Source of the DNA: Stratiolaelaps scimitus
Lineage: Eukaryota > Arthropoda > Arachnida > Mesostigmata > Laelapidae
DNA length: 64,000 nucleotides
Direction of reading: 5' to 3'
Assembly (NCBI GenBank): GCA_019614645.1
Contig: JABWDB010000004.1
Span: forward strand, 10,230,001-10,294,000
How positions within the stretch are numbered: the stretch's first letter is position 1; every line of letters starts with the position of its first letter. Under the pieces are notes generated by a model, which made no database searches, had not been told where the DNA came from, and saw only the letters and a list, made by a program, of their open reading frames with translations. Made by a program: the position numbers and the translations under genes. Positions 22,446 through 33,341 of this stretch are shown here, one piece after another.

Positions 22446-23774
22446 TTGGGCCATTCTTTGAGGCGAATCAATCGCTTTCGAATCACTCGTTCAATCGATC
22501 AGCACTAGAAATACATACACAAATAAATCAATACATATAATATAAGTAAATGCAACAAAAGCAACTGGGAGGATGCTTGCCGATAATTTAGCGAACATAA
22601 ACCGCCTTTCCACCAAGTGGATGTTTGACTCGAGACCCGAAGCAAGCAGGACTACATCATTCTCTAGTATGTGTGTGTGTTCGTGTCAGAAGCATTCGGG
22701 TGAGATGGCCCAAAACGACAATGCGCGCTAACGCTCGCGATGACCAGAAATGCGTTTGCTTTATAGATCCTGTGCTGATCAGGGAATAGGCTCAAGTTTC
22801 TATTATTCGAAAACTGACAACCGTCATAATGATGGCCACGCCGACACAATACCACCATCGTTTAGAGACTTCGAACTTTTTAGGTTATAGGCTAATTGGA
22901 GTGTGATTTCATCTATTAGGAATATGGCGTTCTATTTTGTTCTCCACTATGGACACACTACTAGTGCCAGTTCGCGTTAACAAAGGTGATCACGAATAGT
23001 TCCCATAGCTGTCGTTTCTCGTTATTCAGGTTCCGTTGACGGTCGTAAGTATCGGGTCCATCTGGTCCGTCTGTGTCGTCTGGGCGAAACTGAACGAGAC
23101 CAAATTAGATCTCTAAATCGCTGAACAGTAATACAATATTGTGGACATAGCGAGCGATTCCGACAGTAAGATTCGTAAAATTCGTTTCTACGAGAAAGTC
23201 AGTTTGACTAGCGTGTGGCGTATGCGTCGAGTTTGTTGTCCATCGATGGCGGGCGGAATGTTCTGAAATCGCACACGAAGCGGTCTACGAGTCGGCACTT
23301 TGAAGAGAGCCAACCAAGCCAAGTGTGCTCGTATGTATGTCTGATATTATTTGCATTTTTATGCTAGGATATCGAATGCCTTCTCGAGCGAACTCGCATC
23401 TTAGAAGCTTGCGATCGCGTTCAGCTAGACACGTGGGATTCCATCGTATGATTTTCATAGTAGTCATATTAGCTAAAGAGAGGCAATTAGATACGCCTCT
23501 TCGAAACGCTATCTTCTAGTCTAATGGAGACGAATCACCATGTTGACGACATACGAAACTGTCGAGATACTCTTAGCGTCAATTGAGAACAAATACGGTC
23601 GAGGCAGGCAGACGAAAGAGGGAACCTATGTCGTGGGATCTGGCTGAAGATGCTGTAAAACAGTTGTAGGCGGAGAACAGTTTGCTCGCCAGATCCCTCA
23701 GCGTGCGTAGGCATCGCGACTTTAACGAACCAGTTCTCCGAGTCGCTGCTGCTGCCGCTAGAGCGATTCAGGTG

Positions 23775-24050
23775 ATGACCACGCCGAAGGGCCAGATATG
23801 GCTCACTCCGGAGGCCTCGATGCTGTTGCAGATGGTACTCGTTCTGCTCTTTCTGGCTTTCAGCTATCCCATTGCCGATGTGCATGCCCGCCACGGTGCG
23901 ACCAGCAGGGCACACACCAGCGCTTCAGCAGAGGCAGCCAGATTGAGTAACTCGCCCACCGACTCACAGAAGCGTTGTAATGCTGCTGCCGGCGCCGTCT
24001 CCACCTTCGCTTACGGCGTCCGTGAATTGTTGATGTCGTTGGCGGCATGA
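23775..24050 (+). CDS. Candidate small secreted or membrane protein, 91 aa
   Basis: The frame starts with ATG at 23775 (G at -3) or at the internal ATG at 23820. From 23820 it begins MLLQMVLVLLFLAFSYPIA, a textbook hydrophobic signal segment followed by DVHA, a plausible cleavage region. The rest is Ala/Ser/Thr-rich with one Lys-Arg pair (SQKRC) and ends RELLMSLAA. About two thirds of third positions are G or C by hand count. The upstream CAG|GTGATG at 23770 could be a splice boundary. There is one Cys only, so no disulfide fold. No family is recognised; a prohormone-like precursor is only a guess. Confidence 0.3.
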   Translation: MTTPKGQIWLTPEASMLLQMVLVLLFLAFSYPIADVHARHGATSRAHTSASAEAARLSNSPTDSQKRCNAAAGAVSTFAYGVRELLMSLAA

Positions 24051-24161
24051 GCCGTTACCATGCGTCCATCGTCGCTCAGGCAGCCCCCAAGGCGGCAGAA
24101 CTGACAGCGTCGGTAGCGGCACCAATCTGAACAGTTGCGGCCGAATTGAAGTAGCACTACA

Positions 24162-24258
24162 TAGAGAGAGACAGACAGAGAGAGAGAGATAGAGAGAGAA
24201 TTGACAGAAGCCTGCGATGGCAACGCTCGTTCTGTGACTGACTGTGTGTGTGTGTGTG
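24162..24258. repeat. (GA)n tract and nearby (TG)n tract
   Basis: GA-rich tract at 24162-24200 with CAGA interruptions, and a TG run at 24243-24258. On the minus strand the GA tract is a long CT tract but no exon-like segment follows it. Confidence 0.9.
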
Positions 24259-24549
24259 AGCACTAGTTATGGTCGCTGACTCTCCGGCGTACCACAACGA
24301 AACACAACACAAATGGACGAAGCAGACAATGGCTGGCAATTGGTGTGTGTGTGTGGAGGGATGAGTGGTGAGTCCGTTTGCCAGCTGGCAGGCAGAAATG
24401 ATAGCTGGATGCGAGACCGGTGTAGAGCAACGAAGGGAAGGAATAAGGGGATGCGCTGTGACGCAGCCAACGCGGTGAAGAGTCTGGACGAAACGGGCGG
24501 TGTTGTGTTGGGCTGAAATTCAGCGGACATCGGCCGCTGATTGTTCGCC

Positions 24550-25740
24550 TGTTGTTGTTATCATTGTCGTAGCTGTCGGATGGTTCGTTCCGTGTGACAC
24601 TCAGTCGAAGATTGGTTGTTGCTTTGAGACGATCAACGAGCGGATCAACACTACCATCGTATATTATGCCTGTTTAACTCGTGCACCGGCAGTACGTTGA
24701 CTGTAGTGTCAAATCTGGCAACGACAATAGCGATTGAGAGGTTGAAAAATGCGGGTTGGTCAATCCATAGAGTTACATACGTAGCGATTCTGAATTTAGT
24801 GTCGAAAAGACCATACGTACACATATATGTATATACATAAGTACTACAGTATATTAGAGGACCTGCACTTCGATGACGTCGTCAGCAGACATTCTAAAGG
24901 GGCATGATGATGGCTAAATCTAACCTTAACCAGTCCCTAACCACACTCAGATCTCTTTTTGGCCTGTCATGGGGGGACTTATCGGCAGTTGCTTTCGAAT
25001 AGCAAGAGCAAAACCACGAAGCCGCATCAGTTAACGGGAGGGACAAACCAATGAAAAAACAACAACAAAAATGTTTTTTCTTGAACAAGAAAAAATGTAC
25101 TGCATATACAGGAAAATATACGTGGCCAACAAATATCATCGACATCTCAAAGAATAACAGTTGAATGAGGAGCGGGATTCATTATGCCGCTGCCGTGATA
25201 TTACCAATGTGCGATGCACTGTTGCTTATTATACAAATGCACGATGACGGTGTTTGTGAACATTTACGAAACGTTCGGTATTGAATCGTGTTTAGATGAG
25301 ATGACACAATACGTTGTTATTATTCGTGGCTTAATACTGTCGACCTCCACAGACACGCACAGGCGTACGCAGAAATACGGGACGTCAAACGGATTCCTTC
25401 AAATTGGTGTTAGACTGAGACGGCTAGGATTGTGTTGGCATTCTGTATATTTTTGTTAATGACGTTAAGGTCGTCTCGCAAGGAGAAAAGACACTTGTCT
25501 CCTTGATCTAGAAGCCGTTTTGTTTCGAGGTAGCAATGCAATATTTCGCAGGGTTATCCTTGGTCACAGCACGAACCTTGACGAGCACTTGGATGAGATC
25601 ATGGCAACGCGTTGCTATGGAACGCAGAGGGCGTCGCCGCCCTGGAGGAGGACGAAATTGATCGTTTTATCTTCTGGCCTGCTTCTAATTTCTGAGGAGG
25701 GCCGGTCTGCCGACCTGCCCGCCTGCAGGTGGAAATAAGG
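24550..25740. other. No gene recognised
   Basis: Short overlapping frames only. One near-perfect short hairpin lies at 25074-25095. Confidence 0.5.
25074..25095. repeat. Perfect 10-bp inverted repeat, 2-nt spacer
   Basis: TTTTTTCTTG and CAAGAAAAAA are exact complements separated by AA. As DNA it is a small palindrome; as RNA the loop is too tight without opening the inner pairs. Confidence 0.85.
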
Positions 25741-25747
25741 AAGCCGG

Positions 25748-26179
25748 CTAGACGAGAAAGCTCCGCGCATTGCGTGAGTCCTTTTGAGTTCGTATGCGTG
25801 TGGGTCTGTCGGTCCCTCTGTTGGAGACAGCAAATCCTCCCATCTCCTCATTACATGCATGCCCGAGGAACGGTGATCGCACATGAGACGAACAGTAGCC
25901 GTACACGAATCGTGCCGCAGGTATGGGGGGGGATGGTTTAAGGAAGGCATCCTCCCTCGTGTTGGTAGCGTTGAGTCGCGTCGGATCGGAAATTTGCCGA
26001 GCTGCGTTGAGACCGTGGGGGTGGCTTATCTCGGCGGCACTGCTCGACAGTTCACGAGATTCTTGGGACAGTACCATCGGCGATGGAGGCGGCATTCGCT
26101 CATCTTGTTTATCTTCTTTCGACTCCCTATCCCCTAGATTATTAGATGGGGTCGTATTCACTTCATTTATGATATTCAC
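25748..26179 (-). CDS. Open frame opposite a longer ORF, possible exon
   Basis: Open for 143 codons, starting from a GTG in the translation, so any real start or acceptor is unknown. The product is hydrophilic, free of simple repeats, and uses mixed Ser codons; it includes MPPPSPMVLSQESRELSSSA and two N-glycosylation sequons. It lies partly antisense to the 281-codon plus-strand ORF, and of the two it looks more like protein. No domain is recognised. Confidence 0.2.
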   Translation of the reverse strand: MNIINEVNTTPSNNLGDRESKEDKQDERMPPPSPMVLSQESRELSSSAAEISHPHGLNAARQISDPTRLNATNTREDAFLKPSPPIPAARFVYGYCSSHVRSPFLGHACNEEMGGFAVSNRGTDRPTRIRTQKDSRNARSFLV

Positions 26180-26768
26180 TCTAGGGGGAAATGAGCCCCT
26201 GCCACGCTATCCTAAGACGTTTCCCTCTCCTCCGAAGTTCCTCAATTACCCCATCAACTCCATGTGTCTGTGTGGGCATGCTACTCCGGTATGTGCCCCT
26301 TTGTGTGTGTGTGTCTGCTCTCGCGTGGGATGTGTTACTCACTACTGTCTGAATACGTGGATGTATCTTACTTCGCTGTGTCAGCCTTCAGTAGCTTCCT
26401 CCTTTGCCATTTTCGTAAGCATACTTCGTTCTGTTCCACATCGTCGTCCTCGTCGTCCTTCTCTGCATTTGTTTCGGAGCCACCGCTGGGGGAGGACCGA
26501 CGTGCCTCTGTCTGTCTCTCACGCCGCTATTCCTCCACCCATGCGATTCCCGTTCTGCCTCGGCTTAGAAGCACACCCAACGTCTATACCGCCCCGCAAA
26601 GCTAAACTCTTTGCTGCCTCGGCTGACGGAGGTGCAAGCACGCAAAGGAATCTCTACCGTTCGCCCTCAGTGGTCGACGCACTTGGTACGGGAAGACCTT
26701 TTCCCCGTTGCTTCCCATCCCATCGTGGTATGGCTGATGGTGATGGGATGCCTACAGAGCCAAGGTAG
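25923..26768 (+). CDS. Longest ATG-started ORF in the window, 281 aa
   Basis: A 281-codon frame with ATG is longer than expected at this composition. However, part of it (CVCVCSRVGCV) is a translated TG repeat, third positions show no GC bias, and no domain, signal peptide or conserved motif is visible. The opposite strand is also open over its first third. It may be an unusual non-coding stretch with few stops. Hence low confidence. Confidence 0.15.
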   Translation: MGGDGLRKASSLVLVALSRVGSEICRAALRPWGWLISAALLDSSRDSWDSTIGDGGGIRSSCLSSFDSLSPRLLDGVVFTSFMIFTLGGNEPLPRYPKTFPSPPKFLNYPINSMCLCGHATPVCAPLCVCVCSRVGCVTHYCLNTWMYLTSLCQPSVASSFAIFVSILRSVPHRRPRRPSLHLFRSHRWGRTDVPLSVSHAAIPPPMRFPFCLGLEAHPTSIPPRKAKLFAASADGGASTQRNLYRSPSVVDALGTGRPFPRCFPSHRGMADGDGMPTEPR

Positions 26769-27189
26769 AATGTAAGTCCTAAGCGATGAAGGCAGTGATT
26801 GTATAGTCGGTACTGGCGGTGTCCTCTCATGTTTCGTTGCGCTCTCTCGCATTTTGCCCGACTCCGTCCCCCCGTTCCACATCTGGGTGCCGCTCATCTA
26901 ACCAGCCACCCAGCTATCCGGTCTGGCTGCCATCAGCGTCATTCCGCACACCCTCATCGTAGGGCCGCAACCGCTTCTTCGCATCGTATGCGACCCATCC
27001 CTTCCAAAGCGTGTACCCTACCCCCTACCCTTTGCACACAGCAGCAGTACCACCACCACACGTGGTTCATCTTATCCCCGCGCCGAGATGAAGCTCCCTT
27101 AGGCAAACGGGCAGCAACAGTCGACCGAACCCCGGTCGCGGTACGCTACGAGATGCCGCTATTACTATTCTATTATACGAGACGTATTA

Positions 27190-28930
27190 TACAATCGTCG
27201 TCTCGTCGACGGCGGTGACGCCTTTGGTGACTGCCATCATTCGGCAGACAGGAACGACTGACTGGCTCGTTGCCACTCGGAGAAACAGTCTAGCTATTAT
27301 ATTTGGCCATTGAAATACTATATTGACATGCCTTGGAGTTACCAAGGATATAAACCCTCTGTCTCTCTCTCTCTCTCTTTCTGTCTTGAGCCCCACTTTT
27401 ATACTCAAACCCCTCTAAACCTCGCTCATATTAATCCATGTCTATCAATAGAGAGACTCGTTAAAAGTCTGACAGTTGACTGAATTTCACCTTAGTCCAT
27501 GGCTGCTGCAAAGGTGGCCATTTCATGCAGCCAGTTGTTCAGCATGTGGATACAATTAATGATAATCCTACGACGTCATAATTGTGTACATTGAAACCCG
27601 TATCATGACATTCAGGAAACTAGGCAATAGATTCAAACAATCGGAAGTATATCAGTTCGTATATTATACATACATATGGGTGGCCACACGAAACAAACAA
27701 TATCACTGATACACTCAAGTGTGCATGAGTCGTGGTACGTGTGGGTGTGTTTGACTGCTTTATTGCTGTACTGCTTTCATTAAAAGCACTCGTGTATTTC
27801 ATTGCATTCAACATATATTGCAGAAGAGTAACTACCTATTCGATGTTGTTATTATAGTAATAATAATAACACATTACGTACATTATATGCATGCATGCAC
27901 GCTTAAAGGGTATGGACACACTTCTCGAACGGAAGGTGGACATCGGGGCAAACAGGGTCGAGAGGGAAAGACTTCGTTCGTTAAAACTAGCGCACTAGCA
28001 GAACGCGAAGAGAGATGCCGCTCGTATCCAGCAGCTACCGAGTAACAACAGCACAGTGAGCTGTACCAGTGGACCCGGACTATCTCAAGGCCGGGCTATT
28101 CTGGCAGGTCCGTTGTACAGGGGGAATTGCACCAGCGCACGATCTTCTAGAGATCACGGTATTTTCCTTTTCAATATTATTCTAAGAGCTGTCCACCCCT
28201 CCTTCTTTCCGTTCACTGCCCCGGAGTGCGTATACTTATTATTATTATTAATATTATATATACAAGGGCATAGAGCTCTCAGAACGACGGCAGAACTGTA
28301 GCAAAAGCAGCTATTATAACAGATCCCACCTTCCCCAGAGATATGTACATTGCACTTGAACTTTTTCAGGAATCAGGAGTTTCTCGACCGCTTTTGATCC
28401 AGTTCGTCTTTATTCGAAATTTTTTCTAAAGCATATTTTGCTCACTTGTACTTTATCCCACGCTTCTGCTGGCTATCCAGTCACTGGCGGTCAATACAAT
28501 GACCGGGTAATGTCAACAACACGGGCGTTGACTTTATTTTTCAAGTTTCGCCAGTTCTAAGTTCATTCAAGTCGTCCATATTCCAACTTCAAAAAACTCC
28601 ACACTACATCATCCTGACGCAAACTGAAAGCACGGCGTCTGTTATACCGGCGTGTGTCGTCTCCGACACATTGACTATCAAACAGTCATCAGTATCCGTG
28701 TGTAAGGGTAAACATAATCTCTCTCTCTCTGTGGATCTAAGCGTGCAGCATGTGCGTGAACGCCATAAGGATTTCATGTTCATTTTCGTGGGATCGAGCG
28801 AACACTGCTTAACTTGCCTTGCTTTCCCACATTATTCGCTGGCCCTTGGCCACGCAGTGCGAAAGTGCCGGCCCGTCCGTTAAAATCTGTCTACGTGCTT
28901 ATTTACTTACCGCTTTGCGCCGCACCACGT
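27190..28930. other. No gene recognised; short CT and TTA tracts
   Basis: A (CT)n tract at 27361-27378 followed by TTTCTGTCTTGAG resembles an acceptor but no coding segment follows. CT tracts also occur near 28719. Otherwise short frames only. Confidence 0.5.
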
Positions 28931-28933
28931 TGT

Positions 28934-29182
28934 CGACTGCTGGTCGAGAGCTTGCATTCGAGTGGTGGAAACATCCTGCGAGATATTCTGCAAGAGCGCA
29001 ACATGTTCTTCGGTTTGGCCTACTCCGACCCGGCTCAGCCACAGGCCATTGCCGAGTTGCTCGCCGTCAGCGACCACTGGAGGCCAGAAGCCTCGTATGC
29101 ATCTGAATCCTGTGTCAATCGTTCATTGAGCCAAAGATTGCCCATGAATCCTTACTGCCGTTCATCCCCTGGCGACATTTAA
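28934..29182 (+). CDS. Candidate exon with coding-type codon pattern
   Basis: From about 28934 to a TAA at 29180 the frame is open and its first 48 codons have about 73% G or C at third positions by hand count. The peptide is balanced and helix-like (LLVESLHSSGGNILRDILQE, then RNMFFGLAYSDPAQPQAIAE). Upstream, the frame opens only with a TTG and its translation is less protein-like, so a splice boundary near 28930-28955 is likely, but no strong acceptor is visible. The end is either the true C-terminus or read-through past a missed donor. I recognise no family, although a HEAT-type helical repeat would fit the composition. Confidence 0.33.
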   Translation, partial: RLLVESLHSSGGNILRDILQERNMFFGLAYSDPAQPQAIAELLAVSDHWRPEASYASESCVNRSLSQRLPMNPYCRSSPGDI

Positions 29183-29426
29183 GGGTTTCAGTATTTTTAT
29201 GCTGTGCATTACCGTAATGTTATGTGATTGCAATCGCAATGCGCTGCCGTCCCCGTTAAACTTCTCTTTTTACGCCTCTTCCATGCATGCGAAAGTTGCG
29301 TGTCGTTTTTTCCGTCTGCGGTGTTCCCTGGAAAGAAGTCAGCCAGCCAGCCAGCTGCCGTGGCATTTCTCGTTTGAACGTACTCGTCCCCTTCTCATGC
29401 GGAACAGGGTAGGATAGGACCCGTAA

Positions 29427-29724
29427 CGCGATCGGCGTAGTGCGGCCCTGGGATTCTACACAGCGATTCTACTCGCTCACACGATCAGTGGTGGGACGTT
29501 TCCAGACAGATTTGTTACAGTAGGGGCCGCCGCAGTAGTTACATCGTCGTCCGCGGACAAGGATGTACAACACGAATGGGTTGTGAATGACAGCTCCCTA
29601 AATTCAAGCGATGTGCTGGCCGCTGGCGGAGCTACCCGACCATTGCCTGCGCGGGCTGCAGCAGGCTGCGGTAGCATCGTTGTAACTTCACTGCCTGTTA
29701 CGACATTACCATTATACTATAACT
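29427..29724 (+). CDS. Open segment with N-glycosylation sequons, possible exon
   Basis: One frame is open without ATG from 29427 to 29927. Its first part is protein-like: a hydrophobic LGFYTAILLAHT, then VTSSSADKDVQHEWVVNDSS with sequons NDS and NSS. ATTCTACACAG near 29463 could be its acceptor. Further on it becomes Thr-rich through an ACT repeat. If coding, it suggests an extracellular segment. Family unknown. Confidence 0.22.
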
Positions 29725-29940
29725 ATGATACTACTACTACGACTTCAACTACAGCTCGTATGCGTCCACGGCATTCAATGTGCAGAAGAGCAGAAAGAAT
29801 GGTACCGTTGCTTTTGCGGTCGGCAGCCGCCGGGCCTCCGGAACGCTCGCAGGCCTCTCCCGGGCTACTTGCCCAGTCAGCAGCACCGACGTGGACTCCT
29901 CATCAGCAGCACGAGCAGCAGAAGTAACAACAACTGCTGA
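29725..29940 (+). CDS. Candidate small Cys-containing secreted peptide, 71 aa
   Basis: ATG with A at -3 opens a 71-residue frame. It starts MILLLRLQLQLVCVHGIQCA, a signal-peptide-like stretch, followed by EEQKEWYRCFCGRQPPGLRN and a Ser/Asn-rich end. The signal part is encoded by an ACT/CTA repeat, which weakens the case. Two other plus-strand frames are open here, so at most one is real. Confidence 0.2.
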   Translation: MILLLRLQLQLVCVHGIQCAEEQKEWYRCFCGRQPPGLRNARRPLPGYLPSQQHRRGLLISSTSSRSNNNC

Positions 29941-31327
29941 GAAGAGTGATACCAACAGTGGCCGCAGTAGCCGCGACACAGTTCTTCATTGACTTGAATG
30001 CTGTTTGTGAGTGTGATTTTTAGACATTTTGACTTAGCTAAGTCCGCCTAGATCCGCGGTTGGCTGGGGAAAGCCCACGAGTGAGACGTGCAGCTGTCGA
30101 CGTCCGCCTCCAGGTGTCAATGCGCTCTGATTCTTCCAACAGGAATTTTTTGTGTCTTTATTTGAATAAAAACATAGGTGTGATATAGAATGAATTATAA
30201 TTTCAATACTAATATCATTCCACCATGGGATTAATTAATATAGCTATTAATCTGTTGAACACAAGCACAGCGCTTCCGAAAGCTCTCATTTTAATAACAA
30301 TATAGGTGCTATATATCCGAAAGTGAGTAGTCAGTTTCAATTCGAATTTTTCCTCAGTGAACCTAAATTCAAACAGGTTCGTTTTTGTCGCACGGTTTTT
30401 TTACCACAACGCCAAGAACCTTAGATTCTTGCCAATACTAATAACAATCCCTCACCGTGTTTCGCTTTCCATGTTTTAAACCTTTTTAATTTATGTTATC
30501 CTCCTCTTTCCGCCGCTTCTCTTGAAAATATACTAGAAATGGCGGCCTACACGAGAGATCTATGCACCCGTACGTCGAAGCTAATACGGCAGAGGCTGCA
30601 GAGGTTTTTAGTTTGAATTTACGCGCGTGGTGTATGTTTTGCCCACGCACGAATCTTTCAGAGGGCCACAATCGAGAACTGTTGAATAAGATAAGAAAAG
30701 GGAAATATATTTGCAGAAAAAGCCGCTTTCTTCAATGAGTTAGAATGATTGGCTGCGTTTTTTTAACCTGTCACTTCGGCCAGGACCAATAAGCCGCTGC
30801 CACCACAGCGTCCTCGCTCATTCTGAGCGACATGATCGTTATCAGCTATCAACGAGACGTTAAAATGCTTCATATCGCAGTTCATCCTGCCATATGTCTC
30901 GTTTCTCGGTTGCAACACAGATGACAACAATGCGCGGTGGGTACCCCCCAGCGCTATTGATTCTAGATGATCCGGCCGTCGTTGCGGCTTCTCGTGTTCC
31001 ATCGCCCCTAATCGAAGACAGGTAGAGATTAAGACGCTCGCAGGATGGAAGAGCGGCCTCCAGAGGCAAGCAGACCAGCCTCCAATGATAGAATAAAATG
31101 AGAACCAATCAAAATCAGCTGACAGCCAACGAGAACGCGAACGACGAGGATCAGGGAGAGCTAACGATTCGTAATGCTCCGAGGGAGCAAATTGCCGATT
31201 GCGTCCGTGGGATCATCGTGCGTCATCGAGCTCAGATCATGGGAGAGCCACACAGCTCACACAAGCAGCAGTGCGGGCCTCTACGACACGTTCGTCATTG
31301 GAGCCATCCGGTTGATTCGCCGCAAGC

Positions 31328-31371
31328 GTTGTTGTTGTTGCTGCTGCTGCTGTTGTTGTTACCGTTGTTGT
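31328..31371. repeat. (GTT)n(GCT)n(GTT)n microsatellite
   Basis: Compound triplet repeat giving Leu or Cys runs in the overlapping plus-strand frames. Confidence 0.9.
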
Positions 31372-31702
31372 CATACCATTCCCGTATTTAGAGGGGGCCA
31401 CTGCGTGCTTGGTCGATCTCGATGAGGCTCGACATCGGTCTGTGACTCTGTCTCTGAAGAGAAATGCGGAACCGCTTGTTAAGTTTTAGATTCCCGTTTT
31501 TGTCGTATCCTGTTTATTGTAAGATGAGGTTCATATCGCTGATAACAGGGTGATGATGATGACACAGTCTACCGAACTAAACCGGACGTGACAGCTGGCG
31601 AAGATTCACATGGCATTCATGTGCACAGCTGAATAAAGACGTCCGCCTTACCTCTTACCCGGACCATATTTACCACTCTACCTTTTGGGTGGATACCGCC
31701 AC

Positions 31703-31784
31703 GGAACCAGCACAAGCTATCTTCTAGCTCAGGCGTTACAGCCACAAACGTGCGTGGTGGCACTACTAAGCCTTAGCACTACTC
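31703..31784. repeat. 82-bp exact direct repeat, copy 1
   Basis: Identical over all 82 bases to 32099-32180, starting GGAACCAGCACAAGC and ending AGCACTACTC. The copies are offset by 396 bp. The left flank is also similar with a small indel (CCACGG against GCACGGCA). Inside, GCACTACT flanks AAGCCTTA as a mini direct repeat. Confidence 0.97.
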
Positions 31785-32098
31785 GATGGCGACGAACAAC
31801 GCTGGCGGATTCTACACATAACGTCATTCATAAATGTTAATCTCGCGCAAGACGCTTAGTGCAGTGGAAGAATCTAACTCACTGAAACGGATGCTGTCTC
31901 AATATGAGATGCCACATCATCGTGTTCCGCTATAGTAGAATAGTGCCATTGCGCAATTCGCACAACAACAAAGCGCAGCCGCTAGAAGGCGGATACTGAA
32001 ACGGCATTGGCAACCGGACCCCGTGTTGCGCTCCCACCTTCTCTCTCATAGTCGAGCATTCTCTGATTTCTCCACGTTCCGACGACACGAGCACGGCA

Positions 32099-32180
32099 GG
32101 AACCAGCACAAGCTATCTTCTAGCTCAGGCGTTACAGCCACAAACGTGCGTGGTGGCACTACTAAGCCTTAGCACTACTC
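32099..32180. repeat. 82-bp exact direct repeat, copy 2
   Basis: Second identical copy. The 314 bp between the copies are single-copy in this window. The ends are not TG...CA, so terminal repeats of an LTR or TRIM element are not supported. A recent tandem duplication with loss, or an assembly join, fits better. Confidence 0.97.
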
Positions 32181-32416
32181 AGCGGGCACTCCACCTGTAG
32201 AGGTGTTCCGTTCATTGATTGTGTGCGTGTGCGTATGAGCGTGCGTCTATCTGCCCGAAACCGGAGGGATGTCGCGGGAACTGGCTCGAGTGTGCTCTGA
32301 AGACTTTGTGTCTTGTCTCGCCTGGGCTAAAACACTGTGGAGAACAGCTCCGCGGTCACGCGATTCTACGCAAACGTCTGGATATGCCTTTGTGGCCGAC
32401 AGGCAATGACCACTAA

Positions 32417-32471
32417 ACAACAACAACAACAATAACAACAGCAGCAGCAGCAGCCGCAACAACAATAACAA
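32417..32471. repeat. (CAA)n(CAG)n(CAA)n microsatellite
   Basis: Compound triplet repeat, translated as Val/Ala/Leu runs on the minus strand. The overlapping frames were rejected for that reason. Confidence 0.92.
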
Positions 32472-33341
32472 TCGTTGCGTTGCGCAGCTCAGAGGTGTGA
32501 TCGTGACGGCAGCAAGTTTTTGAGACGAAAATCTCAAACGATGCTTCCGTTTCCGTTATACTTCGTGTTTGCTGTACATCGTTGTATCTATACATCTGAG
32601 CAAGTGTACGATGGATGCTGTAACATGGACGTGGTCTATCAATGTTTCATAGCATTCGTAATATCAAGGTCATTCACGTCCAGTGTAGGTTTCGTCCAAA
32701 TCGTCAGGTAGATCATTGTCGTCTGTCCATTCTGCCGCATTATTTTTAGTATGGAAAGTTTTTTCACTGGGTATTATCTACACAAGATCGCCGAGTTCAA
32801 ACGCCCACGGCTCTCTATATATCATAAATAGCGGGGGGAGCTTGGTGTTCTGGTTAGATAGGAGCTACTTTTCACGACTGCGGTATGACAATTACGTTGG
32901 CTTGTCTTGCCACGTTCAAAATGTCGGAGTTTAAATAATCGCGTTTTGATCAGTTTAGCTCTAGCGCCTCGCTTGGTATTAATATAATACCTAATAGTGT
33001 GAACTGTGCCAATTGCCTATAATGTGTTTTTTTAAGAGGTTAAAGGTAAATCCTATAATGTGAACACCAATATCTACGGTCTGCGAAGCAAAAGTCTTTA
33101 GCAGAGGTGATCTTGGTACTGAAGAGACCGAGAGGAAAAAAAGGGTCAATGATATAAGCGTACAATAAGCTCGTAATGTCCTGATCAGGCAAGAAGCGTT
33201 ACCATTCCTCAGTTTGAGTTTGGTCGGTCAACGACAGTCTATGGGCAGCTCCTGCTCTGGTATGTTGTATATAATTTCAAGGCGTTAAAGGGTCAGCAAT
33301 CCAGGACAGGGGATTCTGCGGCGCAGGGAATCTGCGCCGCG

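Larger units (their letters stand above)
18430..23640. other. AT-richer stretch, no convincing gene
   Basis: It contains a hairpin (18881-18924), TA and CT tracts, a TATA box near 19.4 kb, a SINE-like head near 21.2 kb and one weak Ig-like ORF (22140-22445). The rest shows only short frames with no splice-bounded coding character. Confidence 0.5.
30000..33335. other. No gene; repeats and a local duplication
   Basis: Frames are short throughout. Noteworthy are triplet tracts at 31328-31371 and 32417-32471 and the exact 82-bp direct repeat (31703-31784 and 32099-32180). Confidence 0.55.

Noticed and set aside
23973..24020. KR-CNA-like stretch recalling CCAP neuropeptides
   Set aside because: The second Cys and the PFCNAFTGC core are absent; only isolated residues agree.
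25331..25341. miR-8-like seed TAATACTGTC
   Set aside because: The match stops after ten bases and no complementary arm with the usual star sequence is nearby.
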